A stretch of 64,000 bases of DNA from Shewanella maritima. Lineage in GTDB: Bacteria; Pseudomonadota; Gammaproteobacteria; Enterobacterales; Shewanellaceae. Positions 38,927-48,859 of the stretch are shown one piece after another. The notes beneath the pieces are model-generated. The model was given only the letters and a program-made list of their open reading frames with translations, ran no database searches and was not told the origin of the DNA. Location of the stretch: assembly GCF_004295345.1 (NCBI RefSeq), contig NZ_CP036200.1:4403501-4467500 (forward strand), given 5' to 3'. Each line of letters begins with the position of its first letter. Position 1 is the first letter of the stretch. The position numbers and the translations under genes were made by a program.

Positions 38927-40882
38927 GTGAGTTTATCTTTAGCCAATCTTGTCGCTGATATATTTAAGCCAAACGGTGCGCTTTCGAAAAGTATTGGCGT
39001 ATATCACCAGCGTGATGCTCAGCTGCAGATGGCTATTGAAGTCGCAAACTCAATTTCTGCTAAGTCAAATCTTGTACTTGAGGCGGGAACGGGTGTGGGT
39101 AAAACCTTTGCGTATCTTGTACCTGCGCTGCTTAGTGGTAAACAGGTGGTGATAAGTACGGGAAGTAAAAATCTGCAAGATCAGCTGTTTGTTAAAGATT
39201 TACCGACTATCTTGTCGATGCTCGACATTCATCAACGTGTCGCCTTGCTTAAAGGGCGTAATAATTACTTATGCCAGTTGCGGCTTGATAACACCATGGC
39301 TGATGCCGCTCGATATCAAGCCGATTATTTGGACGATTTATTAAAAATCAATCAATGGGCATCGCTCACTTCAGATGGTGATTTAGGCAAGTTGACCACA
39401 GTGTCTGAAAACTCAATTGTGCTGAATGATGTAATGAGTACCAAGGAGTCTTGCAAGGGCAAAAAGTGTGATTTTTATGATGCTTGCTTTACCCGTAAGG
39501 CAAGGGTAAAAGCCATTGAAGCGAAGGTGATTGTGGTTAACCATCACTTGTTTTTTGCAGACAGGCTGCTAAAAGACACGGGCTTTGCTGAGCTGCTTCC
39601 CGACCCTGATGTAGTGATATTCGATGAAGCCCATTTATTACCAGATACCTGCATCAATTATTTTGGCGATAACATTTCTACACGGGAAATCGACCGTCAA
39701 TTATCTGCGCTTATCTCAATCCATAAGGAAGAGGTGCGAGACTCTATTCAAATTGAGCAACTGAGTTACCGCTGTTTATCGTTACTTGAGCAGTGGCAGC
39801 AAGGCTTGATTGAGCAGCAAATTGATAATTACCGCCATGTATTAGCTAACAAAAAGTTAGCAGGACTTGGCTGGCAGTTAATTGAAGAACTTAATGCCCT
39901 GCAAACAGTGCTCAGTGCTCATGTTGGCCGTTTTGAATCCCTCGATGAAGCGCTGGAAAAACTTGATAGGCTCAATGGCAGATTGGTGAGCTTTTTTGAG
40001 TGTAATGACCCTAATTCAGCCTACAGTGTGGATATTGGTCTTAACCAATTAATGCTGCGAGTGGCACCGATTAATATCGCCAAACAGTGTGAGGCATTGT
40101 TTGAGCCATCAACAAGTTGGGTATTTACTTCTGCAACCTTGCAAGTGAATCGTGAGCTTTCTCATTTCACCCGTGAAATGGGGATAGCAAGTGCCAAGCA
40201 GGTTATTTTAGACAGCCCATTTGATTATCCTAATCAAGCTATTTTATGTGTGCCACGCTATTTAGGTAAGCGTAACGCATCTATGCCCGATGCCAGCAGC
40301 GCTATGAGCCAGTCTTACTATATTCAGCAGTTTGTTGACGTGTGTGTGCAGGCGATAAATGCCGCCAAAGGTCGCACCTTTATATTATTTACCAGTCATC
40401 ACATGCTCAATTTAACGGCACAGTTGCTCGCCACCAAGGTGCGTTATCCGTTGCTGGTACAAGGGCAGGGTAGTAAGCAGAATTTGCTGAATAAATATCG
40501 GCAATTGGGTAATGCGGTGCTATTAGGAACCAGTAGTTTCTGGGAAGGTATTGACGTAAAGGGCAAATTACTGAGCTGCGTGATCATCGATAAGCTGCCG
40601 TTTGTTAGCCCTGACAATACCTTGTATAAAGCGCGTGCGGCGAATATTGAGCAGCAACAGCAAGATCCGTTCAGTCATATTTCATTGCCCCAGGCTGTTA
40701 TTGCATTAAAGCAGGGTGTCGGGCGATTGATACGGGACGAGAAAGATTGTGGCGTGCTGATTTTGTGTGACAACCGCATTGTCAACCGAGAGTACGGCGC
40801 TGCGTTTTTGCAGTCGCTGCCTCCTATGTACCGTACCCGTGAGCTTGATGTTGCTTTAGACTTTTTAAAAGCAATTAATTGA
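38927..40882 (+). CDS. yoaA: DinG/YoaA-type iron-sulfur ATP-dependent helicase
   Basis: 651 residues, an XPD-like superfamily 2 helicase. Walker A is EAGTGVGKTF (near residue 52), the DEAH box is VIFDEAHLLPD, and between them Cys residues at CQLRL and KESCKGKKCDFYDACF match the [4Fe-4S] site. C-terminal motifs include TSSFWEGIDVKGK and QGVGRLIRDEKDCG. The length is near that of E. coli YoaA (636). It begins with GTG. A role in DNA repair or resolving replication damage is expected. The next gene, tsaB, is 120 bp downstream, as yeaZ follows yoaA in E. coli. Confidence 0.93.
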   Translation: MSLSLANLVADIFKPNGALSKSIGVYHQRDAQLQMAIEVANSISAKSNLVLEAGTGVGKTFAYLVPALLSGKQVVISTGSKNLQDQLFVKDLPTILSMLDIHQRVALLKGRNNYLCQLRLDNTMADAARYQADYLDDLLKINQWASLTSDGDLGKLTTVSENSIVLNDVMSTKESCKGKKCDFYDACFTRKARVKAIEAKVIVVNHHLFFADRLLKDTGFAELLPDPDVVIFDEAHLLPDTCINYFGDNISTREIDRQLSALISIHKEEVRDSIQIEQLSYRCLSLLEQWQQGLIEQQIDNYRHVLANKKLAGLGWQLIEELNALQTVLSAHVGRFESLDEALEKLDRLNGRLVSFFECNDPNSAYSVDIGLNQLMLRVAPINIAKQCEALFEPSTSWVFTSATLQVNRELSHFTREMGIASAKQVILDSPFDYPNQAILCVPRYLGKRNASMPDASSAMSQSYYIQQFVDVCVQAINAAKGRTFILFTSHHMLNLTAQLLATKVRYPLLVQGQGSKQNLLNKYRQLGNAVLLGTSSFWEGIDVKGKLLSCVIIDKLPFVSPDNTLYKARAANIEQQQQDPFSHISLPQAVIALKQGVGRLIRDEKDCGVLILCDNRIVNREYGAAFLQSLPPMYRTRELDVALDFLKAIN

Positions 40883-41004
40883 TCCGCATATACTTGCACA
40901 TCTAGTCGCACATTTATTCGCGTGTTCTTGGCGAATGACTGCGCTTTTTTATCGATAGGCTATCAGGTATCATAGCGCTAATTTTTACTAGTCGTTTTTG
41001 ATAC

Positions 41005-41694
41005 ATGAATATTCTTGCTCTTGATACCTGCACTGAGGCTTGCTCGGCTGCGCTTAGTTCTCAACAACAATTGTTTTCTCGGAGTGCTGATGCGCCGCGC
41101 GAACATAGCCAACGCCTATTGCCTATGGTTGATGAAGTTTTGCAAGATGCTGAAATTACCATTGCCGATGTAGACTTAATTGCCTATGGTCGTGGGCCAG
41201 GTAGCTTTACTGGTATTCGTATCTGCACTAGCATGACCCAAGGTTTAGCTCTTGGCCATGATATACCTGTTATCGGTATTTCAACCCTTGCCACCATGGC
41301 GCAAATGGCGATCAACATCCACGGCGCAAAGCAAATCCTTTGTTGCATTGATGCGCGAATGAATGAAGTGTATTGGGGGCAGTACATCAATCAAGATGGT
41401 GTTGCAGTGCTCGTGGCAACCGAGCAGGTAAGTTCACCAAATGATATGGCTATTGTGCTAGATACTGAGCAAGAGATCATTGCTTGCGGCACGGGTTTTG
41501 ACGCTTACCCTGAGCTACTTGAGCGAGCTCAAGTGATTTCACTGTCTGAGCAGGTGAAATATCCTGACGCAAGCGCTATGATTAGCTTAGCTAAAGTGGG
41601 TTTTGACGCTGGCGAGCATACCAGTGTCGATGAACTTGCACCTGTTTACTTACGTGATACTGTTACCTGGAAGAAGCTACCGGGACGCGAATAG
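41005..41694 (+). CDS. tsaB: tRNA threonylcarbamoyladenosine biosynthesis protein TsaB
   Basis: 229 residues, the YeaZ/TsaB member of the ASKHA fold. MNILALDTCTEACSAAL is the phosphate-1 motif start and GRGPGSFTGIRI the signature loop. It is a non-catalytic partner that links TsaD and TsaE in making the t6A37 modification of ANN-decoding tRNAs. It starts a tight five-gene run on the plus strand. Confidence 0.97.
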   Translation: MNILALDTCTEACSAALSSQQQLFSRSADAPREHSQRLLPMVDEVLQDAEITIADVDLIAYGRGPGSFTGIRICTSMTQGLALGHDIPVIGISTLATMAQMAINIHGAKQILCCIDARMNEVYWGQYINQDGVAVLVATEQVSSPNDMAIVLDTEQEIIACGTGFDAYPELLERAQVISLSEQVKYPDASAMISLAKVGFDAGEHTSVDELAPVYLRDTVTWKKLPGRE

Positions 41695-41700
41695 GGCTTT

Positions 41701-42117
41701 ATGCAACTTAACTCGATTAACCAAGCCAGTAATTTCACTCAGCCAATCAGCTTATCTCAAGCCGTGGCGGGTAACCGTGCGCCTGAAGTCAAGGCGACGG
41801 TAGATGTGAAAGCGGTTAATAGGGCTAACCAGGCTCAATTTGCTAATCAAGCAGATATCATTGAGGGCGAGCTAAGCAAGTCGCAATCAGCCAAGTCGCA
41901 AAATAGCTCTGCAGAAGCTGAGCGCGGTAACTTTGAGTTAACTCAGGCGCTTAAAAGTCAGCTTGACGAGCTAATCTCTGCATCAAACGGTGCCAATCTA
42001 GCTTATGATGATCCATCAAGCACTCAGCGCGGCGCCATTAGCGAATACCTGACGACTCAGCACAGTGCAAAACGCGAAGAGATTCAACAAATGGTTGGAA
42101 TAGACATTTATGCCTGA
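41701..42117 (+). CDS. Conserved hypothetical protein
   Basis: 138 residues, polar, rich in Ala, Ser, Gln and Asn, without signal peptide, membrane helix or cysteine. It starts six bases after the tsaB stop and overlaps the next gene by 8 bp, so it is translated with the cluster. The middle (about 40-80) is low-complexity. I recognise no domain. Confidence 0.75.
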   Translation: MQLNSINQASNFTQPISLSQAVAGNRAPEVKATVDVKAVNRANQAQFANQADIIEGELSKSQSAKSQNSSAEAERGNFELTQALKSQLDELISASNGANLAYDDPSSTQRGAISEYLTTQHSAKREEIQQMVGIDIYA

Positions 42118-42835
42118 ATCAGGTCTTACGCCAAACTCATCAAAACTTTCATCACACCTTTCTTCACAGTCTGCGGTTCCTTCTCGGAGCCGTTTTGTTA
42201 TTGAGCTTTTAGTGGCCTTAATTGTCACCAAATTGCCCTATGTTAGCGTGCCATTTAAGTGGTTCGAAAGCTTCTTCCATGAAATATCCCATGGGATCGC
42301 AACCCTAATTACCGGCGGCGTGGTAAATAGTATTCAGCTATTTCCAAATGGTGCAGGCCTTTGCACTAGTCAAGGTGGGAATGCCATCTTAATTGCCTTT
42401 AGCGGATACCCAGGTGCCGCCTTGTGGGGCTACCTTATTTTCTTGTTAGCTACCTGGCGTGCAGGTATTCGTTTTACCTTGTCATTGCTTGGGCTGATAG
42501 TCATGGCAAGTTTGTTGTTTTGGGCAAGAGATATGTTGACTATCATTATCTTGCTTTGTTTAGCCGGACTTTTTTTGTTACCAATTAAGTTAAATAACAA
42601 TAGTCTTTTAAATAGTTTACTGCGTATATTAGGCCTTATGATTATGCTCAACGCCGTGGCAAGCCCCACAGTGTTGTTTGGTCTAAGCGGTAAAGGTGAT
42701 GCGAATATGTTGTCGCAAATGACCTGGCTACCTGCTTGGATATGGATTTTTATTTGGCTAGCGTTCAGTGGATTAATGTTGTGGCTGAGCTGGTCGAAGG
42801 TGAATGTTAACAAGGGAGTAAAACATGAAGCTTAA
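42110..42835 (+). CDS. M50-type membrane metallopeptidase-like protein
   Basis: 241 residues with about six membrane helices. The HEISH motif (near residue 58) in WFESFFHEISHGIATLITGG is an HExxH zinc site next to a membrane segment, as in M50B site-2-protease-like proteins. An NPDG-like second site is not obvious, so activity is uncertain. The start overlaps the preceding gene by 8 bp and its end overlaps the following methyltransferase by 11 bp. It may process a membrane substrate; the substrate is unknown. Confidence 0.8.
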   Translation: MPESGLTPNSSKLSSHLSSQSAVPSRSRFVIELLVALIVTKLPYVSVPFKWFESFFHEISHGIATLITGGVVNSIQLFPNGAGLCTSQGGNAILIAFSGYPGAALWGYLIFLLATWRAGIRFTLSLLGLIVMASLLFWARDMLTIIILLCLAGLFLLPIKLNNNSLLNSLLRILGLMIMLNAVASPTVLFGLSGKGDANMLSQMTWLPAWIWIFIWLAFSGLMLWLSWSKVNVNKGVKHEA

Positions 42836-43667
42836 GTATCTTGCAGCTGCTGTAATAGGGCTGTCGCTAACCACTACTATGCCAGTTACTGCTGGGCACC
42901 ACAAAGCGGGTGAACATGCACAGGTTAATGCGCAGCTAAAGTCTGCGCTGAAAAGTGACTTTCGCAGTGAATCAAATGCTAAGCGCGATAAATATCGTAA
43001 TCCGGGTGCAACCCTGAGCTTTTTTGAGGTGACGCCTGACAAAACCGTTATTGAGCTTTGGCCTGGTGGTGGTTGGTATGCTGAGATCTTAGCGCCTTAT
43101 CTGGCTGATAAAGGTCAATATATAGCGGCAAACTTTGAAACCAATCCAAGTGAAGATAACCGCCGTACTCGCTACTACGCTAAAGCGGGTAAGAAGTTTG
43201 AAAAGTGGGTAGAAGATAACAAAGCTGTAGTGAAGAACGTAGGCTTTGCCACGCTAAACCCACCTGAGAAGACTAAGCTGGGTGAAGATAATAGTGCTGA
43301 TGTGGTGTTAACCTTCCGTAACCTACATAACTGGGCAATGGCGGGTAACCTAGAGTCAGTATTTGCTGGTGCTTATGCAGTGTTGAAACCTGGTGGCGTG
43401 TTTGGTGTGGTAGAGCACAGAGCTAACCCTGGTATGCCAGCGGATAGCGGCTATATGGATCAGGCTGAGATGGTCAAGCTTGCTGAAAAAGTTGGCTTTA
43501 CCCTAGCTGAAGCGTCAGAGATCAACGCCAATGCAAAAGACACTAAAGATTACCCTAAAGGTGTTTGGACGCTTCCTCCTCGCTTAGCGATGGAAGATCA
43601 AGATAAAGACAAATACCTTGCGATTGGCGAAAGCGATCGTATGACACTTAAGTTCGTCAAAAAGTAA
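42825..43667 (+). CDS. Predicted SAM-dependent methyltransferase with signal peptide
   Basis: 280 residues. Residues 1-23 form a signal peptide (MKLKYLAAAVIGLSLTTTMPVTAG), yet the rest looks like a class I methyltransferase of the COG4798 type: VIELWPGGGWYAEILAPYL (SAM loop), ADVVLTFRNLHNW and GVFGVVEHRANP. Export of a SAM enzyme is odd because SAM is cytoplasmic; the family may have another cofactor or function in the envelope. AAGGGAG precedes the ATG. Confidence 0.88.
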   Translation: MKLKYLAAAVIGLSLTTTMPVTAGHHKAGEHAQVNAQLKSALKSDFRSESNAKRDKYRNPGATLSFFEVTPDKTVIELWPGGGWYAEILAPYLADKGQYIAANFETNPSEDNRRTRYYAKAGKKFEKWVEDNKAVVKNVGFATLNPPEKTKLGEDNSADVVLTFRNLHNWAMAGNLESVFAGAYAVLKPGGVFGVVEHRANPGMPADSGYMDQAEMVKLAEKVGFTLAEASEINANAKDTKDYPKGVWTLPPRLAMEDQDKDKYLAIGESDRMTLKFVKK

Positions 43668-43685
43668 TTTGTTGAATTGATATAA

Positions 43686-44591
43686 GTGTTACACGAATCG
43701 ATAAATAAAGAGATAAGGTGTGAAGCTATCACCTTATCTCTTCCGCAAATTGAGCTTGCTGGCATCAGTTATGGTGACGCAACAAAGCCTATTCTCTTAT
43801 GTTTACATGGTTGGTTAGACAACCTAAATAGCTTTATCCCTCTGGTAAATGAGTTAAGCCTTCAAGGCATCTTGTCTCATTATCAAATTATCTGCATTGA
43901 TTGGCCTGGCCATGGCTTATCTGCCCATCGACCCGGGATTTATCCGCTTCATTGGGTTGATTATATTTACGACCTACATGCGACAATCGCACAGTTAAAG
44001 CTGCGCAACAGTAGCGTTAGCATTATTGGGCATTCTCTCGGCGGTATTATCGCATCTGCTTACAACGCCGCCTTTGCTAATAGCATTGATAAGTTGGTGT
44101 TAATTGAGGCGTTAGTGCCCATGTTTGAATCAGAGCAAAATATCCGGTCGCGATTAGTTAAAGGTATTGAAGCTCAAAGTCGATTTGCTCGCAAACAACT
44201 TAGTCAAAGCGCTAAAACGGTTGATATCAATACTGCGGTGAGTGCACGTCATCAATTGACCAAGTTAGATAAGCCTTGGTGTGAATTAATCACCGAGCGT
44301 AATTTGCGCTCAACTGAGGTGGGTTTTGTATGGCGAAGCGACCCCAGACTCAAGCTAGACTCCTTGTATCGCCTAAGTTTTAGTCAAGTTGAACAACTAA
44401 TGAATGCAACTGGTACGCCCAGTTTATTAGTGTTAGGAACTGACGGCTATAAACAGCTAAAATCCCTGCCGCCAAAGGCTAAGCGCTGGTTTAATGATTT
44501 GAAAACCGTGTTATTGGAAGGCGATCATCATCTGCACATGGGCAGTGCAGAACAAGTAGCGACGCAGATTCGAGCTTTTATACTAAATTAA
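43686..44591 (+). CDS. Alpha/beta hydrolase
   Basis: 301 residues. LLCLHGWLDNLNSF (oxyanion), the nucleophile Ser in IGHSLGG (near residue 117), and GDHHLHMG with the catalytic His near the end fit the Abhydrolase_1 fold. It begins with GTG 18 bp after the methyltransferase stop and lacks a clear ribosome site. It is the last gene of the tsaB cluster. Substrate unknown; esterase or lipase activity is possible. Confidence 0.9.
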   Translation: MLHESINKEIRCEAITLSLPQIELAGISYGDATKPILLCLHGWLDNLNSFIPLVNELSLQGILSHYQIICIDWPGHGLSAHRPGIYPLHWVDYIYDLHATIAQLKLRNSSVSIIGHSLGGIIASAYNAAFANSIDKLVLIEALVPMFESEQNIRSRLVKGIEAQSRFARKQLSQSAKTVDINTAVSARHQLTKLDKPWCELITERNLRSTEVGFVWRSDPRLKLDSLYRLSFSQVEQLMNATGTPSLLVLGTDGYKQLKSLPPKAKRWFNDLKTVLLEGDHHLHMGSAEQVATQIRAFILN

Positions 44592-44592
44592 G

Positions 44593-44623
44593 CCTAGATT
44601 GTTACAAAAATACTAGGTTTTTT
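44593..44623 (+). terminator. Weak terminator after the hydrolase
   Basis: CCTAG (44593-44597) and CTAGG (44613-44617) followed by six T residues; the stem is short and the loop long. Confidence 0.35.
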
Positions 44624-44631
44624 GTTTCGAG

Positions 44632-44651
44632 TATGTGATTATGGGCACAAA
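44632..44651 (+). promoter_or_regulatory. Candidate CRP site upstream of fadD
   Basis: TGTGA-TTATGG-GCACA (44634-44649) matches TGTGA-N6-TCACA with one mismatch. It lies about 150 bp before the fadD start. In E. coli fadD is activated by cAMP-CRP. No FadR box was seen in this region. Confidence 0.45.
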
Positions 44652-44795
44652 TTAAAACGCTCGTATGATTTTGTCGTAGAGTCAATAACAAAGATTTTTG
44701 GACATTTTTCAACCACAATTAAAACTCTAATTGGAAGTTGTCCCTTGCTACTGACATAGCAATGCTATGGAGTAGGATTTAATTAGGAGATTCCC

Positions 44796-46469
44796 GTGGA
44801 CCAGCCTTGGATTAATCACTTACCTGCTGACGTGCCAGCAGAAATTAACCCTGACCAATTTACCTCGCTTGTGGACATGTTTGAGCAAGCTGTCAACAAG
44901 TATGCAGATACACCAGCGTTCATAAACATGGGCGCAAAGATGACCTACCGTAAGCTTGAAGAGCGCAGCCGCGCCTTTGCGGCGTACTTGCAAAATGAGT
45001 TAGGTCTAGAAAAGGGCGATCGCGTTGCGTTAATGATGCCTAACCTGATGCAATATCCTATTGCGCTTTTTGGAGTACTACGTGCAGGTATGGTTGTGGT
45101 TAACGTGAATCCACTATATACCCCACGAGAGCTTAAACATCAGCTGGTGGACTCTGGCGCTAAGGCCATTGTCGTTGTGTCTAACTTTGCGCGTACCCTT
45201 GAAGAAGTGGTTGACCAAACACCTGTGCAGTCAGTCATTATTACTGGTCTTGGCGATCAGCTAAGCGCGCCTAAACGCACATTAGTTAACTTTGTCGTTA
45301 AGTACATCAAGAAGATGGTGCCTAAGTATCACTTACCTCATGCTCGCTCATTTAGAGATAGTCTGTCGAAAGGTCGCCGCCAACAGTATATCAAGCCTGA
45401 AATCACTAACGATGATTTAGCATTCTTACAATATACAGGTGGCACAACTGGTGTATCAAAAGGGGCAATGTTGACTCACCGCAGCGTGGTAGCCAATGTG
45501 CTGCAAGCAAATGGTGCTTATGCGCCAGCGTTGCAAGATGGCAAAGAGCTAGTGGTTACCGCATTGCCGCTATATCATATTTTCGCGCTGACAGTTAACT
45601 GCTTATTGTTCCTGCATAAAGGCAGTCAAAACTTATTAATCACTAACCCGCGTGATATTCCAGCCTTTGTTGCTGATTTAAAGAAATACCCATTTACTGC
45701 GCTTACGGGTGTGAACACCTTGTTCAACGCACTAGTTAACGATGCTGACTTTAAAGCGTTAGATTTTTCTAAGCTAAAACTGTCAATCGGCGGCGGTATG
45801 GCAGTGCAAAAAGCGGTTGCTGATAAATGGCAAAGCATTACCCAGACTCGTTTGCTTGAAGGTTATGGTTTAACCGAAGCATCGCCGCTAGTGACCTGCT
45901 GCCCGTACGACCTAGACGGTTACAACGGTTCAATCGGTTTCCCCGCGCCATCAACTCTTATCCAGGTGCGAAGCGAAGAAGGTGAAGTACTCCCGCAAGG
46001 TGAAGTGGGGGAGCTATTTGCTAAAGGCCCGCAGGTTATGCGCGGTTACTGGCAGCGTCCTGAAGAAAGCAGCAAGGTAATCGATGAAAATGGCTGGTTA
46101 GCTACTGGTGACATTGGCTACATGGATGAAAAAGGCTTCTTCTACATTGTTGACCGTAAGAAAGACATGATTTTAGTCTCTGGCTTTAACGTATTCCCAA
46201 ATGAAGTGGAAGATGTCGTCGCTCTGCACCCTAAAGTGATTGAGGTTGCAGCTGTAGGTGTACCTCACGATGTCAGTGGTGAGCTAGTTAAAATTTTCGT
46301 GGTAGCCAAAGATAAGTCCGTGACTGAAAAAGATTTGATTAAGCATTGCCGCGAACATTTAACAGGATATAAAGTACCAAAACTGGTAGAATTTAGAGAC
46401 GAGCTGCCCAAAACCAATGTGGGTAAAATTTTACGCAGAGAGTTAAGAGACGAGGCGAGCAACGCTTAA
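44796..46469 (+). CDS. fadD: Long-chain-fatty-acid-CoA ligase
   Basis: 557 residues, an adenylate-forming enzyme. The AMP-binding motif is [16 protein letters not shown] (near residue 215), followed by [10 protein letters not shown] and [24 protein letters not shown], and the catalytic Lys region [11 protein letters not shown] near the C-terminus. It activates imported fatty acids to acyl-CoA at the inner membrane for beta-oxidation. GTG start with TAGGAGA upstream. FadR, its usual repressor, is encoded at 53434. Confidence 0.97.
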   Translation: MDQPWINHLPADVPAEINPDQFTSLVDMFEQAVNKYADTPAFINMGAKMTYRKLEERSRAFAAYLQNELGLEKGDRVALMMPNLMQYPIALFGVLRAGMVVVNVNPLYTPRELKHQLVDSGAKAIVVVSNFARTLEEVVDQTPVQSVIITGLGDQLSAPKRTLVNFVVKYIKKMVPKYHLPHARSFRDSLSKGRRQQYIKPEITNDDLAFLQYTGGTTGVSKGAMLTHRSVVANVLQANGAYAPALQDGKELVVTALPLYHIFALTVNCLLFLHKGSQNLLITNPRDIPAFVADLKKYPFTALTGVNTLFNALVNDADFKALDFSKLKLSIGGGMAVQKAVADKWQSITQTRLLEGYGLTEASPLVTCCPYDLDGYNGSIGFPAPSTLIQVRSEEGEVLPQGEVGELFAKGPQVMRGYWQRPEESSKVIDENGWLATGDIGYMDEKGFFYIVDRKKDMILVSGFNVFPNEVEDVVALHPKVIEVAAVGVPHDVSGELVKIFVVAKDKSVTEKDLIKHCREHLTGYKVPKLVEFRDELPKTNVGKILRRELRDEASNA

Positions 46470-46505
46470 ACTTGCAATGCATATGTCTGAGTTTGACTCT
46501 TCTGT

Positions 46506-46534
46506 AAAAAGCCGGCCTAGATAGCCGGCTTTTT
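46506..46534 (+). terminator. Terminator between fadD and rnd
   Basis: AAAAAGCCGGC/GCCGGCTTTTT with a 7-base loop; the rnd ribosome site begins immediately after it. Confidence 0.9.
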
Positions 46535-46547
46535 GATGGAGTATTTA

Positions 46548-47663
46548 GTGTTAACTTTTGAGTATATTGAAACCGATGAACAGCTGAGTGAGCTTGTGGC
46601 TCAGTATCAGCAATCTCCATTGCTAGTCATCGATACTGAGTTTGTGCGCACTCGCACTTACTATGCAAATCTAGGGCTTATTCAAGCTTATGATGGTAAA
46701 ACCCTCGCGCTTATCGACCCTGTTGCTGTTAGCGATTTATCATGTTTTTGGCAGCTGCTGACGGATGAAAGCATCGTTAAATTGGTGCATTCATGCAGTG
46801 AAGATCTAGAAGTGTTTGCCCATTATGGAAAGTGCCAACCTAAGCCACTGTTTGACAGCCAAATCGCCGCCAGCATGGGTAATATGGGTTATGGACTTGG
46901 TTACGCTAAGCTAGTGCAGCAGTGCCTAGATGTGGAAATTGATAAAGGCGAATCGCGCACCGATTGGATGAAGCGCCCGTTAACCGATGCTCAGTTGCAA
47001 TACGCTGCCAACGATGTGTTCTACCTTTATAAACTGTATCCACAGCTAAAACAAAAGCTTGAGCAGATGGGACGCAGTGAATGGTTATTTGAAGAAGGTG
47101 AGCGCATTACCCAAGGGCGTTTAGATGCGCCGGATCCAGAAACCGCTTACTTTAAAGTTAAGAATGCCTTTCAGTTAACGCCTAAGCAGCTGGCTTGTTT
47201 AAAAGTGCTTGCGGCATGGCGCCAGCAGAAAGCCTTGAGCCGCAATTTAGCACTGGGTTTTGTCATTAAAGATCATGCCTTAATAGCTTTGGCTAAAAAG
47301 CAGCCGCAAAGCGTTACTGCCCTCAACAAGTTAGTTGACCTTACTGATCACGAAAAGCGTTTTCATGGTAAAGAGCTGGTCAAACTCATTACCACTGTCG
47401 ACTTTAGTGACTTGCCTGAGCAGATAGATGTCATTGCGCTGCGCCCAGGTTATAAGTCTACCTTTAAGCAGATCAAAAATACTCTGGTCGAGCTGTGTGA
47501 GCACAAGCAAGTGGCAACTGAGTTTATTGCGTCTAAACGCCTTATTCATGGGTTTATGCTGTGGCTATTTAACAATAAACAAGGTGAAACGCCGCTGTTA
47601 TTGTCAGGCTGGCGTGGTGAAGTGGTAGGCTCGGCGATTGATGATGTGAGTTTTTCTGGCTGA
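46548..47663 (+). CDS. rnd: Ribonuclease D
   Basis: About 371 residues. The DEDD 3'-5' exonuclease motifs are VIDTEFVRTRTYY (D, E), HSCSEDLEVF (D) and YAANDVFYLYKLY (Y, D), and an HRDC domain follows (about 210-295). It trims tRNA and other small RNA 3' ends. The start is GTG at 46548, with GGAG six bases before it; an in-frame TTG at 46533 falls inside the upstream terminator. It ends at a bidirectional terminator shared with minE. Confidence 0.95.
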   Translation: MLTFEYIETDEQLSELVAQYQQSPLLVIDTEFVRTRTYYANLGLIQAYDGKTLALIDPVAVSDLSCFWQLLTDESIVKLVHSCSEDLEVFAHYGKCQPKPLFDSQIAASMGNMGYGLGYAKLVQQCLDVEIDKGESRTDWMKRPLTDAQLQYAANDVFYLYKLYPQLKQKLEQMGRSEWLFEEGERITQGRLDAPDPETAYFKVKNAFQLTPKQLACLKVLAAWRQQKALSRNLALGFVIKDHALIALAKKQPQSVTALNKLVDLTDHEKRFHGKELVKLITTVDFSDLPEQIDVIALRPGYKSTFKQIKNTLVELCEHKQVATEFIASKRLIHGFMLWLFNNKQGETPLLLSGWRGEVVGSAIDDVSFSG

Positions 47664-47700
47664 ATAGAAAACTTGAGTAAGACTGCCAAAAGCGTGCATA

Positions 47701-47730
47701 AAAAAGGATAGCCATTGGCTATCCTTTTTT
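47701..47730. terminator. Bidirectional terminator between rnd and minE
   Basis: AAAAAGGATAGCC-ATT-GGCTATCCTTTTTT, a 13-bp perfect stem. Confidence 0.92.
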
Positions 47731-47760
47731 AGTTTGAGCGAGTAAAGGTGTTAACGCGTG

Positions 47761-48021
47761 CTATTTACCATCAGGTAAGGTCACGTTTAGCTCTAATACA
47801 GACAAGTTATTATCATCTTGGTCAAGTTGCACGTTCACTTGGTCTTCATTGATATGCACATATTTACGGATGACTTCAATAATCTCTTGTTTCATCTGTG
47901 GAAAATAATCAGGGGCATCACGTTCAGCACGTTGGTGCGCAACAATGATCTGTAGACGGTCTTTGGCTAATGACGCGCTCGCGGCTTTTTTATTGCTTCT
48001 AAAGTAATCAAGTATCGACAT
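47761..48021 (-). CDS. minE: Cell division topological specificity factor MinE
   Basis: 86 residues, the usual length. The N-terminal MinD-binding helix region and the topological domain ([44 protein letters not shown] order, around residues 33-75) are present. It stimulates MinD ATPase and drives pole-to-pole oscillation. It starts two bases after the minD stop in the minCDE operon. Confidence 0.97.
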   Translation of the reverse strand: MSILDYFRSNKKAASASLAKDRLQIIVAHQRAERDAPDYFPQMKQEIIEVIRKYVHINEDQVNVQLDQDDNNLSVLELNVTLPDGK

Positions 48022-48023
48022 AA

Positions 48024-48833
48024 TTAGCTACCAAAAATCCGTTTTAGGAATCCTTTTTTCTCTTCTTCAGTAAAGCGAAGTGGTACATCATTACCCAGTA
48101 AACGCTCGATTGTATCACTATAAGCTAAACCAGCATCGCTATCTTGGTCAATAATCACAGGCACACCTGAGTTCGATGCTTTAAGCACAGCTTGTGACTC
48201 TGGAATGACGCCAAGCAGTTTAATTGCAAGAATTTCTTCTACATCTTCTACGCTTAGCATCTCACCAGTTTTAACGCGAGCTGGTGAGTAGCGAGTCAAC
48301 AATAACCATTCTTTAATTGGCTCAAGGTTTTGCTCCGCGCGGCGAGAGCGGCTTTGCAGCATGCCTAGGATACGATCTGAGTCGCGCACTGAGCTGACTT
48401 CTGGGTTGGTAGTGACGATAGCAACGTCAGCGAAATACAGCGCCATCATTGCGCCTTGCTCGATACCTGCTGGCGAGTCACAAATAATAAACTCGAAGTC
48501 TTTAGCAAGATCGTCTAATACCTTACCCACACCTTCTTTGGTTAGGGCATCTTTGTCGCGGGTCTGCGAAGCTGGCAAGATAAACAGGTTCTCGCAACGT
48601 TTGTCTTTAATCAATGCCTGGTTTAAATTTGCTTCACCATTGATAACATTAACAAAATCGTAAACAACGCGGCGCTCACAACCCATAATTAGGTCGAGGT
48701 TTCTTAGGCCGATATCAAAATCAATAACGACAGTTTTGTGACCTTTTAGCGCAAGGCCTGTGGCTATTGCTGCGCTAGAAGTGGTTTTACCAACGCCGCC
48801 TTTTCCTGAGGTGACAACAATAATCTGTGCCAT
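48024..48833 (-). CDS. minD: Septum site-determining ATPase MinD
   Basis: 269 residues with the deviant Walker [14 protein letters not shown] (Lys11 and Lys16), [21 protein letters not shown], and a C-terminal amphipathic membrane helix ([14 protein letters not shown]). It recruits MinC to the membrane away from midcell. AAAAGGATATTACAC precedes the ATG. Confidence 0.98.
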   Translation of the reverse strand: MAQIIVVTSGKGGVGKTTSSAAIATGLALKGHKTVVIDFDIGLRNLDLIMGCERRVVYDFVNVINGEANLNQALIKDKRCENLFILPASQTRDKDALTKEGVGKVLDDLAKDFEFIICDSPAGIEQGAMMALYFADVAIVTTNPEVSSVRDSDRILGMLQSRSRRAEQNLEPIKEWLLLTRYSPARVKTGEMLSVEDVEEILAIKLLGVIPESQAVLKASNSGVPVIIDQDSDAGLAYSDTIERLLGNDVPLRFTEEEKKGFLKRIFGS

Positions 48834-48859
48834 GTGTAATATCCTTTTTGATGCCTAAT

